64,000 bases of DNA from Argentina anserina. Taxonomy: Eukaryota; Streptophyta; Magnoliopsida; Rosales; Rosaceae. Made by a program: the position numbers and the translations under genes. Below the pieces are notes generated by a model that had not been told where the DNA came from, ran no database searches, and was given only the letters and a program-made list of their open reading frames with translations. Shown here in pieces: positions 40,801 to 54,702 of this stretch. Location of the stretch: assembly GCF_933775445.1 (NCBI RefSeq), contig NW_026089448.1, forward strand, positions 175,549 to 239,548. Direction: 5' to 3'. Numbering within the stretch: position 1 is the stretch's first letter; each line of letters starts with the position of its first letter.

Positions 40801-41452
40801 CACACTTGGAAAACTCTCAAATTCAATAGAAACTCGCATCAGAAAGCCTTACAGAAAGATACTCAAACGAGAATTGAAAAGATACACAATTGGAATAGTA
40901 AAGATACGCAAACGATGTAAAGATACTCAGTTTGAAAGAAACACACTCCCACACTTGCAAAACTCTCAAATTCAATAGAAACTCGCATCAGAAAGCCTTA
41001 CATAAAGATACTCAAACGACAATTGAAAAGATACACAATTGGAATAGTAAATATACGCAAACGATGTAAAGATACTCAGTTTGAAAGAAACACACTCCCA
41101 CACTTGCAAAACTCTCAAATTCAATAGAAACTCGAATCTGAAAGCCGTTCAGAAAGATACTCAAACGAGAATTGAAAAGATACACAATTGGAATAGTAAA
41201 GATACGCAAACGATGTAAAGATACTCAGTTTGAAAGAAACACACTCCCACACTTGCAAAACTCTCAAATTCAATAGAAACTCGCATCAGAAAGCCTTACA
41301 GAAAGATACTCAAACGAGAATTGAAAAGATACACAATTGGAATAGTAAAGATACGCAAACGATGTAAAGATACTCAGTTTGAAAGAAACACACTCCCACA
41401 CTTGCAAAACTCTCAAATTCAATAGAAACTCGCATCATAAAGCCTTACATAA
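37881..41452 (+). repeat. Domain F unit 1 (24 monomers, 3,572 bp)
   Basis: 1-bp-deleted monomers lie near 38,378, 39,420, 39,568 and 40,013. It has CTCAAATTCAATAG then CCTTACAG near 38,170 where unit 2 has CTCAAATCCAATAG then CCCTACAG. Confidence 0.89.
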
Positions 41453-44400
41453 AGATACTCAAACGAGAATTGAAAAGATACACAATTGGAATAGTAAAGA
41501 TACGCAAACGATGTAAAGATACTCAGTTTGAAAGAAACACACTCCCACACTTGCAAAACTCTCAAGTCCAATAGAAACTCGAATCAGAAAGCCGTTCAGA
41601 AAGATACTCAAACGAGAATTGAAAAGATACACAATTTGAATAGTAAAGATACGCAAACGATGTAAAGATACTCAGTTTGAAAGAAACACACTCCCACACT
41701 TGCAAAACTCTCAAATCCAATAGAAACTCGCATCAGAAAGCCCTACAGAAAGATACTCAAACGAGAATTGAAAAGATACACAATTGGAATAGTAAATATA
41801 CGCAACCGATGTAGAGATACTCAGTTTGAAAGAAACACACTCCTACACTTGCAAAACTCTCAAATTCAATAGAAACTCGCATCAGAAAGCCTTACATTAA
41901 GATACTCAAACGACAATTGAAAAGATACACAATTGGAATAGTAAATATACGAAACGATGTAGAGATACTCAGTTTGAAAGAAACACACTCCCACACTTGC
42001 AAAACTCTGAAATTCAATAGAAACTCGCATCAGAAAGCCGTTCAGAAAGATACTCAAACGAGAATTGAAAAGATACACAATTGGAATAGTAAAGATACGC
42101 AAACGATGTAAAGATACTCAGTTTGAAAGAAACACACTGCCACACTTGCAAAACTCTCAAATTCAATAGAAACTCGAATCAGAAAGCCGTTCAGAAAGAT
42201 ACTCAAACGAGAATTTAAAAGATAGACAATTGGAATAGTAAAGATACGCAAACGATGTAAAGATACTCAGTTTGAAAGAAACACACTCCAACACTTGCAA
42301 AATTCTCAAATCCAATAGAAACTAGCATCAGAAAGCCGTTCAGAAAGATACTCAAACGAGAATTGAAAAGATACACAATTGGAATAGTAAAGATACGCAA
42401 ACGATGTAAAGATACTCAGTTTGAAAGAAACACACTCCCACACTTGCAAAACTCTCAAATTCAATAGAAACATGCATCAGATAGCCTTACAGAAAGATAC
42501 TCAAACGAGAATTGAAAAGATACACAATTGGAATAGTAAAGATACGCAAGCGATGTAAAGATACTCAATTTGAAAGAAACACACTCCCACACTTGTAAAA
42601 CTCTCAAATTCAATAGAAACTCGCATCAGAAAGCCGTTCAGAAAGATACTCAAACGAGAATTGAAAAGATACACAATTTTAATAGTAAAGATACGCAAAC
42701 GATGTAAAGATACTCAGTTTGAAAGAAACACACTGCCACACTTGCAAAACTCTCAAATTCAATAGAAACTCGCATCAGAAAGCCTTAAATAAAGATACTC
42801 AAATGACAATTGAAAAGATACACAATTGGAATAGTAAATATACGCAAACGATGTAAAGATACTCAGTTTGAAAGAAACACACTGCCACACTTGCAAAACT
42901 CTCAAATTCAATAGAAACTCGAATCAGAAAGCCTTACATAAAGATACTCAAACGACAATTGAAAAGATACACAATTGAAATAGTAAATATACGAAACGAT
43001 GTAGAGATACTCAGTTTCAAAGAAACACACTCCCACACTTGCAAAACTCTCAAATTCAATAGAAACTCGCATCAGAAAGCCTTACATAAAGATACTCAAA
43101 CGACAATTGAAAAGATACACAATTGGAATAGTAAATATACGAAACGCTGTAGAGATACTCAGTTTGAAAGAAACACACTCCCACACTTGCAAAACTCTCA
43201 AATTCAATAGAAACTCGCATCAGAAAGCCTTACATAAAGATACTCAAACGACAATTGAAAAGATACACAATTGGAATAGTAAAGATACGCAAGCGATGTA
43301 AAGATACTCAGTTTGAAAGAAACACACTCCCACACTTGCAAAACTCTCAAATTGAATAGAAACTCGCATCAGAAAGCCTTACATAAAGATACTCAAACGA
43401 GAATTGAAAAGATACACAATTGGAATAGTAAAGATACGCAAACGATGTAAAGATACTCAGTTTGAAAGAAACACACTGCCACACTTGCAAAACTCTCAAA
43501 TTCAATAGAAACTCGAATCTGAAAGCCGTTCAGAAAGATACTCAAACGAGAATTGAAAAGATACACAATTGGAATAGTAAAGATACGCAAACGATGTAAA
43601 GATACTCAGTTTGAAAGAAACACAGTCCCACACTTGCAAAACTCTCAAATTCAATAGAAACTCGCATCAGAAAGCCTTACAGAAAGATACTCAAACGAGA
43701 ATTGAAAAGATACACAATTGGAATAGTAAAGATACGCAAACGATCTAAAGATACTCAGTTTGAAAGAAACACACTCCCACACTTGCAAAACTCTCAAATT
43801 CAATAGAAACATGCATCAGATAGCCTTACAGAAAGATACTCAAACGAGAATTGAAAAGATACACAATTGGAATAGTAAAGATACGCAAACGATGTAGACA
43901 TACTCAATTTGAAAGAAACACACTACCACACTTGCAAATCTCTCAAATTCAATAGAAACTCGCATCAGAAAGCCGTTCAGAAAGATACTCAAACGAGAAT
44001 TGAAAAGATACACAATTGGAATAGTAAAGAAACGCAAGCGATGTAAAGATACTCAGTTTGAAAGAAACACATTCCCACACTTGCAAAACTCTCAAATTCA
44101 ATAGAAACTCGCATCAGAAAGCCTTACATAAAGATACTCAAACGAGAATTGAAAAGATACACAATTGGAATAGTAAAGATACGCAAACGATGTAAAGATA
44201 CTCAGTTTGAAAGAAACACACTCCCACACTTGCAAAACTCTCAAATTCAATAGAAACATGCATCAGATAGCCTTACAGAAAGATACTCAAACGAGAATTG
44301 AAAAGATACACAATTGGAATAGTAAAGATACGCAAGCGATGTAAAGATACTCAGTTTGAAAGAAACACACTCCCACACTTGTAAAACTCTCAAATTCAAT

Positions 44401-45918
44401 AGAAACTCGCATCAGAAAGCCGTTCAGAAAGATACTCAAACGAGAATTGAAAAGATACACAATTTTAATAGTAAAGATACGCAAACGATGTAAAGATACT
44501 CAGTTTGAAAGAAACACACTCCCACACTTGCAAAACTCTCAAATTCAATAGAAACTCGCATCAGAAAGCCTTAAATAAAGATACTCAAATGACAATTGAA
44601 AAGATACACAATTGGAATAGTAAATATACGCAAACGATGTAAAGATACTCAGTTTGAAAGAAACACACTCCCACACTTGCAAAACTCTCAAATTCAATAG
44701 AAACTCGCATCAGAAAGCCTTACATAAAGATACTCAAACGACAATTGAAAAGATACACAATTGAAATAGTAAATATACGAAACGATGTAGAGATACTCAG
44801 TTTCAAAGAAACACACTCCCACACTTGCAAAACTCTCAAATTGAATAGAAACTCGCATCAGAAAGCCTTACATAAAGATACTCAAACGAGAATTGAAAAG
44901 ATACACAATTGGAATAGTAAAGATACGCAAACGATGTAAAGATACTCAGTTTGAAAGAAACACACTGCCACACTTGCAAAACTCTCAAATTCAATAGAAA
45001 CTCGAATCAGAAAGCCGTTCAGAAAGATACTCAAACGACAATTGAAAAGATACACAATTGGAATAGTAAATATACGCAAACGATGTAAAGATACTCAGTT
45101 TGAAAGAAACACACTCCCACACTTGCAAAACTCTCAAATTCAATAGAAACTCGAATCTGAAAGCCGTTCAGAAAGATACTCAAACGAGAATTGAAAAGAT
45201 ACACAATTGGAATAGTAAAGATACGCAAACGATGTAAAGATACTCAGTTTGAAAGAAACACACTCCCACACTTGGAAAACTCTCAAATTCAATAGAAACT
45301 CGCATCAGAAAGCCTTAAATAAAGATACTCAAACGAGAATTGAAAAGATACACAATTGGAATAGTAAAGATACGCAAACGATGTAAAGATACTCAGTTTG
45401 AAAGAAACACACTCCCACACTTGCAAAACTCTCAAATTCAATAGAAACTCGCATCAGAAAGCCTTACATAAAGATACTCAAACGACAATTGAAAAGATAC
45501 ACAATTGGAATAGTAAATATACGCAAACGATGTAAAGATACTCAGTTTGAAAGAAACACACTCCCACACTTGCAAAACTCTCAAATTCAATAGAAACTCG
45601 AATCTGAAAGCCGTTCAGAAAGATACTCAAACGAGAATTGAAAAGATACACAATTGGAATAGTAAAGATACGCAAACGATGTAAAGATACTCAGTTTGAA
45701 AGAAACACACTCCCACACTTGCAAAACTCTCAAATTCAATAGAAACTCGCATCAGAAAGCCTTACAGAAAGATACTCAAACGAGAATTGAAAAGATACAC
45801 AATTGGAATAGTAAAGATACGCAAACGATGTAAAGATACTCAGTTTGAAAGAAACACACTCCCACACTTGCAAAACTCTCAAATTCAATAGAAACTCGCA
45901 TCATAAAGCCTTACATAA
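41453..45918 (+). repeat. Domain F unit 2 (30 monomers, 4,466 bp)
   Basis: Follows unit 1, then re-enters the CGCAAGCGATG / CAAATGACAATTG / TTGAAATAG series (from about 44,281, matching the stretch from 42,495). Part of the unit is therefore duplicated inside it. 1-bp-deleted monomers lie near 41,950, 42,992, 43,140 and 44,777. Confidence 0.88.
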
Positions 45919-48900
45919 AGATACTCAAACGAGAATTGAAAAGATACACAATTGGAATAGTAAAGATACGCAAACGATGTAAAGATACTCAGTTTGAAAG
46001 AAACACACTCCCACACTTGCAAAACTCTCAAGTCCAATAGAAACTCGAATCAGAAAGCCGTTCAGAAAGATACTCAAACGAGAATTGAAAAGATACACAA
46101 TTTGAATAGTAAAGATACGCAAACGATGTAAAGATACTCAGTTTGAAAGAAACACACTCCCACACTTGCAAAACTCTCAAATTCAATAGAAACTCGCATC
46201 AGAAAGCCCTACAGAAAGATACTCAAACGAGAATTGAAAAGATACACAATTGGAATAGTAAATATACGCAACCGATGTAGAGATACTCAGTTTGAAAGAA
46301 ACACACTCCTACACTTGCAAAACTCTCAAATTCAATAGAAACTCGCATCAGAAAGCCTTACATTAAGATACTCAAACGACAATTGAAAAGATACACAATT
46401 GGAATAGTAAATATACGAAACGATGTAGAGATACTCAGTTTGAAAGAAACACACTCCCACACTTGCAAAACTCTGAAATTCAATAGAAACTCGCATCAGA
46501 AAGCCGTTCAGAAAGATACTCAAACGAGAATTGAAAAGATACACAATTGGAATAGTAAAGATACGCAAACGATGTAAAGATACTCAGTTTGAAAGAAACA
46601 CACTGCCACACTTGCAAAACTCTCAAATTCAATAGAAACTCGAATCAGAAAGCCGTTCAGAAAGATACTCAAACGAGAATTTAAAAGATAGACAATTGGA
46701 ATAGTAAAGATACGCAAACGATGTAAAGATACTCAGTTTGAAAGAAACACACTCCAACACTTGCAAAATTCTCAAATCCAATAGAAACTAGCATCAGAAA
46801 GCCGTTCAGAAAGATACTCAAACGAGAATTGAAAAGATACACAATTGGAATAGTAAAGATACGCAAACGATGTAAAGATACTCAGTTTGAAAGAAACACA
46901 CTCCCACACTTGCAAAACTCTCAAATTCAATAGAAACATGCATCAGATAGCCTTACAGAAAGATACTCAAACGAGAATTGAAAAGATACACAATTGGAAT
47001 AGTAAAGATACGCAAGCGATGTAAAGATACTCAATTTGAAAGAAACACACTCCCACACTTGTAAAACTCTCAAATTCAATAGAAACTCGCATCAGAAAGC
47101 CGTTCAGAAAGATACTCAAACGAGAATTGAAAAGATACACAATTTTAATAGTAAAGATACGCAAACGATGTAAAGATACTCAGTTTGAAAGAAACACACT
47201 GCCACACTTGCAAAACTCTCAAATTCAATAGAAACTCGCATCAGAAAGCCTTAAATAAAGATACTCAAATGACAATTGAAAAGATACACAATTGGAATAG
47301 TAAATATACGCAAACGATGTAAAGATACTCAGTTTGAAAGAAACACACTCCCACACTTGCAAAACTCTCAAATTCAATAGAAACTCGCATCAGAAAGCCT
47401 TACATAAAGATACTCAAACGACAATTGAAAAGATACACAATTGAAATAGTAAATATACGAAACGATGTAGAGATACTCAGTTTCAAAGAAACACACTCCC
47501 ACACTTGCAAAACTCTCAAATTCAATAGAAACTCGCATCAGAAAGCTTTACATAAAGATACTCAAACGACAATTGAAAAGATACACAATTGGAATAGTAA
47601 ATATACGAAACGCTGTAGAGATACTCAGTTTGAAAGAAACACACTCCCACACTTGCAAAACTCTCAAATTCAATAGAAACTCGCATCAGAAAGCCTTACA
47701 TAAAGATACTCAAACGACAATTGAAAAGATACACAATTGGAATAGTAAAGATACGCAAGCGATGTAAAGATACTCAGTTTGAAAGAAACACACTCCCACA
47801 CTTGCAAAACTCTCAAATTGAATAGAAACTCGCATCAGAAAGCCTTACATAAAGATACTCAAACGAGAATTGAAAAGATACACAATTGGAATAGTAAAGA
47901 TACGCAAACGATGTAAAGATACTCAGTTTGAAAGAAACACACTGCCACACTTGCAAAACTCTCAAATTCAATAGAAACTCGAATCAGAAAGCCGTTCAGA
48001 AAGATACTCAAACGAGAATTGAAAAGATAGACAATTGGAATAGTAAATATACGAAACGATGTAGAGATACTCAGTTTGAAAGAAACACACTCCCACACTT
48101 GCAAAACTCTCAAATTCAATAGAAACTCGAATCTGAAAGCCGTTCAGAAAGATACTCAAACGAGAATTGAAAAGATACACAATTGGAATAGTAAAGATAC
48201 GCAAACGATGTAAAGATACTCAGTTTGAAAGAAACACAGTCCCACACTTGCAAAACTCTCAAATTCAATAGAAACTCGCATCAGAAAGCCTTACAGAAAG
48301 ATACTCAAACGAGAATTGAAAAGATACACAATTGGAATAGTAAAGATACGCAAACGATCTAAAGATACTCAGTTTGAAAGAAACACACTCCCACACTTGC
48401 AAAACTCTCAAATTCAATAGAAACATGCATCAGATAGCCTTACAGAAAGATACTCAAACGAGAATTGAAAAGATACACAATTGGAATAGTAAAGATACGC
48501 AAACGATGTAAACATACTCAATTTGAAAGAAACACACTACCACACTTGCAAATCTCTCAAATTCAATAGAAACTCGCATCAGAAAGCCGTTCAGAAAGAT
48601 ACTCAAACGAGAATTGAAAAGATACACAATTGGAATAGTAAAGAAACGCAAGCGATGTAAAGATACTCAGTTTGAAAGAAACACATTCCCACACTTGCAA
48701 AACTCTCAAATTCAATAGAAACTCGCATCAGAAAGCCTTACATAAAGATACTCAAACGAGAATTGAAAAGATACACAATTGGAATAGTAAAGATACGCAA
48801 ACGATGTAAAGATACTCAGTTTGAAAGAAACACACTCCCACACTTGCAAAACTCTCAAATTCAATAGAAACATGCATCAGATAGCCTTACAGAAAGATAC

Positions 48901-49637
48901 TCAAACGAGAATTGAAAAGATACACAATTGGAATAGTAAAGATACGCAAGCGATGTAAAGATACTCAGTTTGAAAGAAACACACTCCCACACTTGTAAAA
49001 CTCTCAAATTCAATAGAAACTCGCATCAGAAAGCCGTTCAGAAAGATACTCAAACGAGAATTGAAAAGATACACAATTTTAATAGTAAAGATACGCAAAC
49101 GATGTAAAGATACTCAGTTTGAAAGAAACACACTGCCACACTTGCAAAACTCTCAAATTCAATAGAAACTCGCATCAGAAAGCCTTAAATAAAGATACTC
49201 AAATGACAATTGAAAAGATACACAATTGGAATAGTAAATATACGCAAACGATGTAAAGATACTCAGTTTGAAAGAAACACACTCCCACACTTGCAAAACT
49301 CTCAAATTCAATAGAAACTCGCATCAGAAAGCCTTACATAAAGATACTCAAACGACAATTGAAAAGATACACAATTGAAATAGTAAATATACGAAACGAT
49401 GTAGAGATACTCAGTTTTAAAGAAACACACTCCCACACTTGCAAAACTCTCAAATTCAATAGAAACTCGCATCAGAAAGCCTTACATAAAGATACTCAAA
49501 CGACAATTGAAAAGATACACAATTGGAATAGTAAATATACGAAACGCTGTAGAGATACTCAGTTTGAAAGAAACACACTCCCACACTTGCAAAACTCTCA
49601 AATTCAATAGAAACTCGCATCAGAAAGCCTTACATAA
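45919..49637 (+). repeat. Domain F unit 3 (25 monomers, 3,719 bp)
   Basis: Repeats the same order and, like unit 2, contains the internal series twice (from about 46,961 and 48,895). 1-bp-deleted monomers lie near 46,417, 47,458, 47,607, 48,052, 49,392 and 49,539. CAGTTTTAAAG near 49,415 and AAGCTTTAC near 47,545 are private. Confidence 0.88.
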
Positions 49638-52467
49638 AGATACTCAAAAGAGAATTGAAAAGATACACAATTGGAATAGTAAATATACGCAAACAATGTA
49701 AAGATACTCAGTTTGAAAAAAACACACTCCCACACTTGCAAAACTCTCAAATTCAATAGAAACTCGAATCAGAAATCCGTTCAGAAAGATACTCAAACGA
49801 GAATTGAAAAGATACACAATTGGAATAGTAAAGATACGCAAACGATGTAAACATACTCAATTTGAAAGAAACACACTCCCACACTTGCAAAACTCTGAAA
49901 TTCAATAGTAACTCGGATCATAAAGCCTTAAATAAAGATACTCAAACGACAATTGAAAAGATACACAATTGGAATAGTAAATATACGCAAACGATGTAAA
50001 GATACTCAGTTTGAAAGAAACACACTCCCACACTTGCAAAACTCTCAAATTCAATAGAAACTCGCATCAGAAAGCCTTACAGAAAGATACTCAAACGAGA
50101 ATTGAAAAGATACACAATTGGAATAGTAAAGATACGCAAACGATGTAAAGATACTCAGTTTGAAAGAAACACACTCCCACACTTGCAAAACTCTCAAATT
50201 CAATAGAAACTCGCATCAGAAAGCCTTACATAAAGATACTCAAACGAGAATTGAAAAGATACACAATTGGAATAGTAAAGATACGCAAACGAGGTAACGA
50301 TACTCAGTTTGAAAGAAACACACTGCCACACTTGCAAAACTCTCAAATTCAATAGAAACTCGCATCAGAAAGCCTTACATAAAGATACTCAAACGAGAAT
50401 TGAAAAGATACACAATTGGAATAGTAAAGATACGCAAACGATGTAAAGATACTCAGTTTGAAAGAAACACACTCCCACACTTGCCAAACTCTCAAATTCA
50501 ATAGAAACTCGAATCAGAAAGCCGTTCAGAAAGATACTCAAACGAGAATTGAAAAGATACACAATTGGAATAGTAAAGATACGCAAACGATGTAAAGATA
50601 CTCAGTTTGAAAGAAACACACTCCCACACTTGCAAAACTCTCAAATTCAAAAGAAACTCGCATCAGAAAGCCTTACATAAAGATACTCAAACGACAATTG
50701 AAAAGATACACAATTGGAATAGTAAATATACGAAACGATGTAGAGATACTCAGTTTGAAAGAAACACACTCCCACACTTGCAAAACTCTCAAATTCTATA
50801 GAAACTCGCATCAGAAAGCCTTACATAAAGATACTCAAACGACAATTGAAAAGATACACAATTGGAATAGTAAATATACGCAAACAATGTAAAGATACTC
50901 AGTTTGAAAGAAACACACTCCCACAGTTGCAAAACTCTCAAATTGAATAGAAACTCGCATCAGAAAGCCTTACATAAAGATACTCAAACGAGAATTGAAA
51001 AGATACACAATTGGAATAGTAAAGATACGCAAACGATGTAAAGATACTCAGTTTGAAAGAAACACACTCCCACACTTGCAAAACTCTCAAATTCTATAGA
51101 AACTCTCATCAGAAAGCCTTACATAAAGATACTCAAACGACAATTGAAAAGATACACAATTGGAATAGTAAATATACGCAAACAATGTAAAGATACTCAG
51201 TTTGAAAGAAACACACTCCCACACTTGCAAAACTCTCAAATTCAATAGAAACTCGAATCAGAAATCCGTTCAGAAAGATACTCAAACGAGAATTGAAAAG
51301 ATACACAATTGGAATAGTAAAGATACGCAAACGATGTAAACATACTCAATTTGAAAGAAACACACTCCCACACTTGCAAAACTCTGAAATTCAATAGTGA
51401 CTCGGATCATAAAGCCTTAAATAAAGATACTCAAACGACAATTGAAAAGATACACAATTGGAATAGTAAATATACGCAAACGATGTAAAGATACTCAGTT
51501 TGAAAGAAACACACTCCCACACTTGCAAAACTCTCAAATTCAATAGAAACTCGCATCAGAAAGCCTTACAGAAAGATACTCAAACGAGAATTGAAAAGAT
51601 ACACAATTGGAATAGTAAAGATACGCAAACGATGTAAACATACTCAATTTGAAAGAAACACACTGCCACACTTGCAAAACTCTCAAATTTAATAGAAACT
51701 CGCATCAGAAAGCCTTACAGAAAGATACTCAAACGAGAATTGAAAAGATACACAATTGGAATAGTAAAGATACGCAAACGTAGTAAACATACTCAATTTG
51801 AAAGAAACACACTCCCACACTTCCAAAACTCTCAAATTCAATAGAAACTCGAATCTGAAAGCCGTTCAGAAAGATACTCAAACGAGAATTGAAAAGATAC
51901 ACAATTGGAATAGTAAAGATACGCAAACGATGTAAACATACTCAGTTTGAAAGAAACACACTCCCACACTTGCAAAACTCTGAAATTCAATAGTGACTCG
52001 GATCATAAAGCCTTAAATAAAGATACTCAAACGACAATTGAAAAGATACACAATTCGAATAGTAAATATACGCAAACGATGTAAAGATACTCAGTTTGAA
52101 AGAAACACACTCCCACACTTGCAAAACTCTCAAATTCAATAGAAACTCGCATCAGAAAGCCTTACAGAAAGATACTCAAACGAGAATTGAAAAGATACAC
52201 AATTGGAATAGTAAAGATACGCAAACGATGTAAACATACTCAATTTGAAAGAAACACACTAACACACTTGCAAAACTCTCAAATTCAATAGAAACTCGCA
52301 TCAGAAAGCCTTACATAAAGATACTCAAACGAGAATTGAAAAGATACACAATTGGAATAGTAAAGATACGCAAACGAGGTAACGATACTCAGTTTGAAAG
52401 AAACACACTGCCACACTTGCAAAACTCTCAAATTCAATAGAAACTCGCATCAGAAAGCCTTACATAA

Positions 52468-53957
52468 AGATACTCAAACGAGAATTGAAAAGATACACAA
52501 TTGGAATAGTAAAGATACGCAAACGATGTAAAGATACTCAGTTTGAAAGAAACACACTCCCACACTTGCCAAACTCTCAAATTCAATAGAAACTCGAATC
52601 AGAAAGCCGTTCAGAAAGATACTCAAACGAGAATTGAAAAGATACACAATTGGAATAGTAAAGATACGCAAACGATGTAAAGATACTCAGTTTGAAAGAA
52701 ACACACTCCCACACTTGCAAAACTCTCAAATTCTATAGAAACTCGCATCAGAAAGCCTTACATAAAGATACTCAAACGACAATTGAAAAGATACACAATT
52801 GGAATAGTAAATATACGCAAACAATGTAAAGATACTCAGTTTGAAAGAAACACACTCCCACACTTGCAAAACTCTCAAATTCAATAGAAACTCGAATCAG
52901 AAATCCGTTCAGAAAGATACTCAAACGAGAATTGAAAAGATACACAATTGGAATAGTAAAGATACGCAAACGATGTAAACATACTCAATTTGAAAGAAAC
53001 ACACTCCCACACTTGCAAAACTCTGAAATTCAATAGTAACTCGGATCATAAAGCCTTAAATAAAGATACTCAAACGACAATTGAAAAGATACACAATTGG
53101 AATAGTAAATATACGCAAACGATGTAAAGATACTCAGTTTGAAAGAAACACACTGCCACACTTGCAAAACTCTCAAATTCAATAGAAACTCGCATCAGAA
53201 AGCCTTACATAAAGATACTCAAACGAGAATTGAAAAGATACACAATTGGAATAGTAAAGATACGCAAACGATGTAAAGATACTCAGTTTGAAAGAAACAC
53301 ACTCCCACACTTGCCAAACTCTCAAATTCAATAGAAACTCGAATCAGAAAGCCGTTCAGAAAGATACTCAAACGAGAATTGAAAAGATACACAATTGGAA
53401 TAGTAAAGATACGCAAACGATGTAAAGATACTCAGTTTGAAAGAAACACACTCCCACACTTGCAAAACTCTCAAATTCTATAGAAACTCGCATCAGAAAG
53501 CCTTACATAAAGATACTCAAACGACAATTGAAAAGATACACAATTGGAATAGTAAATATACGCAAACAATGTAAAGATACTCAGTTTGAAAGAAACACAC
53601 TCCCACACTTGCAAAACTCTCAAATTCAATAGAAACTCGAATCAGAAATCCGTTCAGAAAGATACTCAAACGAGAATTGAAAAGATACACAATTGGAATA
53701 GTAAAGATACGCAAACGATGTAAACATACTCAATTTGAAAGAAACACACTAACACACTTGCAAAACTCTCAAATTCAATAGAAACTCGCATCAGAAAGCC
53801 TTACATAAAGATACTCAAACGAGAATTGAAAAGATACACAATTGGAATAGTAAAGATACGCAAACGAGGTAACGATACTCAGTTTGAAAGAAACACACTG
53901 CCACACTTGCAAAACTCTCAAATTCAATAGAAACTCGCATCAGAAAGCCTTACATAA
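52468..53957 (+). repeat. Tandem 5-monomer (745-bp) duplication in domain G
   Basis: The series TTGCCAAACTC, CAAATTCTATAG, GACAATTG with CAAACAATG, and AGAAATCCG occurs from 52,468 and again from 53,213. Past about 53,740 the second copy switches to a CACACTAACACAC monomer, so the second copy is not complete. Confidence 0.85.
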
Positions 53958-54702
53958 AGATACTCAAACGAGAATTGAAAAGATACACAATTGGAATAGT
54001 AAAGATACGCAAACGATGTAAAGATACTCAATTTGAAAGAAACACACTGCCACACTTGCAAAACTCTCAAATTTAATAGAAACTCGCATCAGAAAGCCTT
54101 ACAGAAAGATACTCAAACGAGAATTGAAAAGATACACAATTGGAATAGTAAAGATACGCAAACGATGTAAACATACTCAATTTGAAAGAAACACACTCCC
54201 ACACTTGCAAAACTCTGAAATTCAATAGTGACTCGGATCATAAAGCCTTAAATAAAGATACTCAAACGACAATTGAAAAGATACACAATTGGAATAGTAA
54301 ATATACGCAAACGATGTAAAGATACTCAGTTTGAAAGAAACACACTCCCACACTTGCAAAACTCTCAAATTCAATAAAAACTCGCATCAGAAAGCCTTAC
54401 AGAAACATACTCAAACGAGAATTGAAAAGATACACAATTGGAATAGTAAAGATACGCAAACGATGTAAACATACTCAATTTGAAAGAAACACACTGCCAC
54501 ACTTGCAAAACTCTCAAATTTAATAGAAACTCGCATCAGAAAGCCTTACAGAAAGATACTCAAACGAGAATTGAAAAGATACACAATTGGAATAGTAAAG
54601 ATACGCAAACGTAGTAAACATACTCAATTTGAAAGAAACACACTCCCACACTTCCAAAACTCTCAAATTCAATAGAAACTCGAATCTGAAAGCCGTTCAG
54701 AA

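Larger units (their letters stand above)
37881..49637 (+). repeat. HOR domain F: 24-, 30- and 25-monomer units rich in 148-bp monomers
   Basis: Unit starts at 37,881, 41,453 and 45,919, with lengths 3,572, 4,466 and 3,719 bp, equal to 24, 30 and 25 monomers minus four, four and six single-base deletions. Diagnostic signatures are CTCAAGTCCAATAG, CATTAAGATAC, GAATTTAAAAGATAG, CTCCAACAC with AAATTCTC, AAACATGCATCAGATAG, CAAATGACAATTG and TTGAAATAG with CAGTTTCAAAG. All 14 indels are the same loss of C from ATACGCAAACG. It is the largest HOR in the window by unit length. Confidence 0.91.

Noticed and set aside
7040..50892. Plus-strand open frames of 64-107 codons
   Set aside because: They also start at TTG and consist of satellite read in another frame. 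They appear where the 1-bp or 22-bp deletions, or the extra A near 30,233 (the 107-codon frame at 30,103-30,426), shift the frame and remove a stop.
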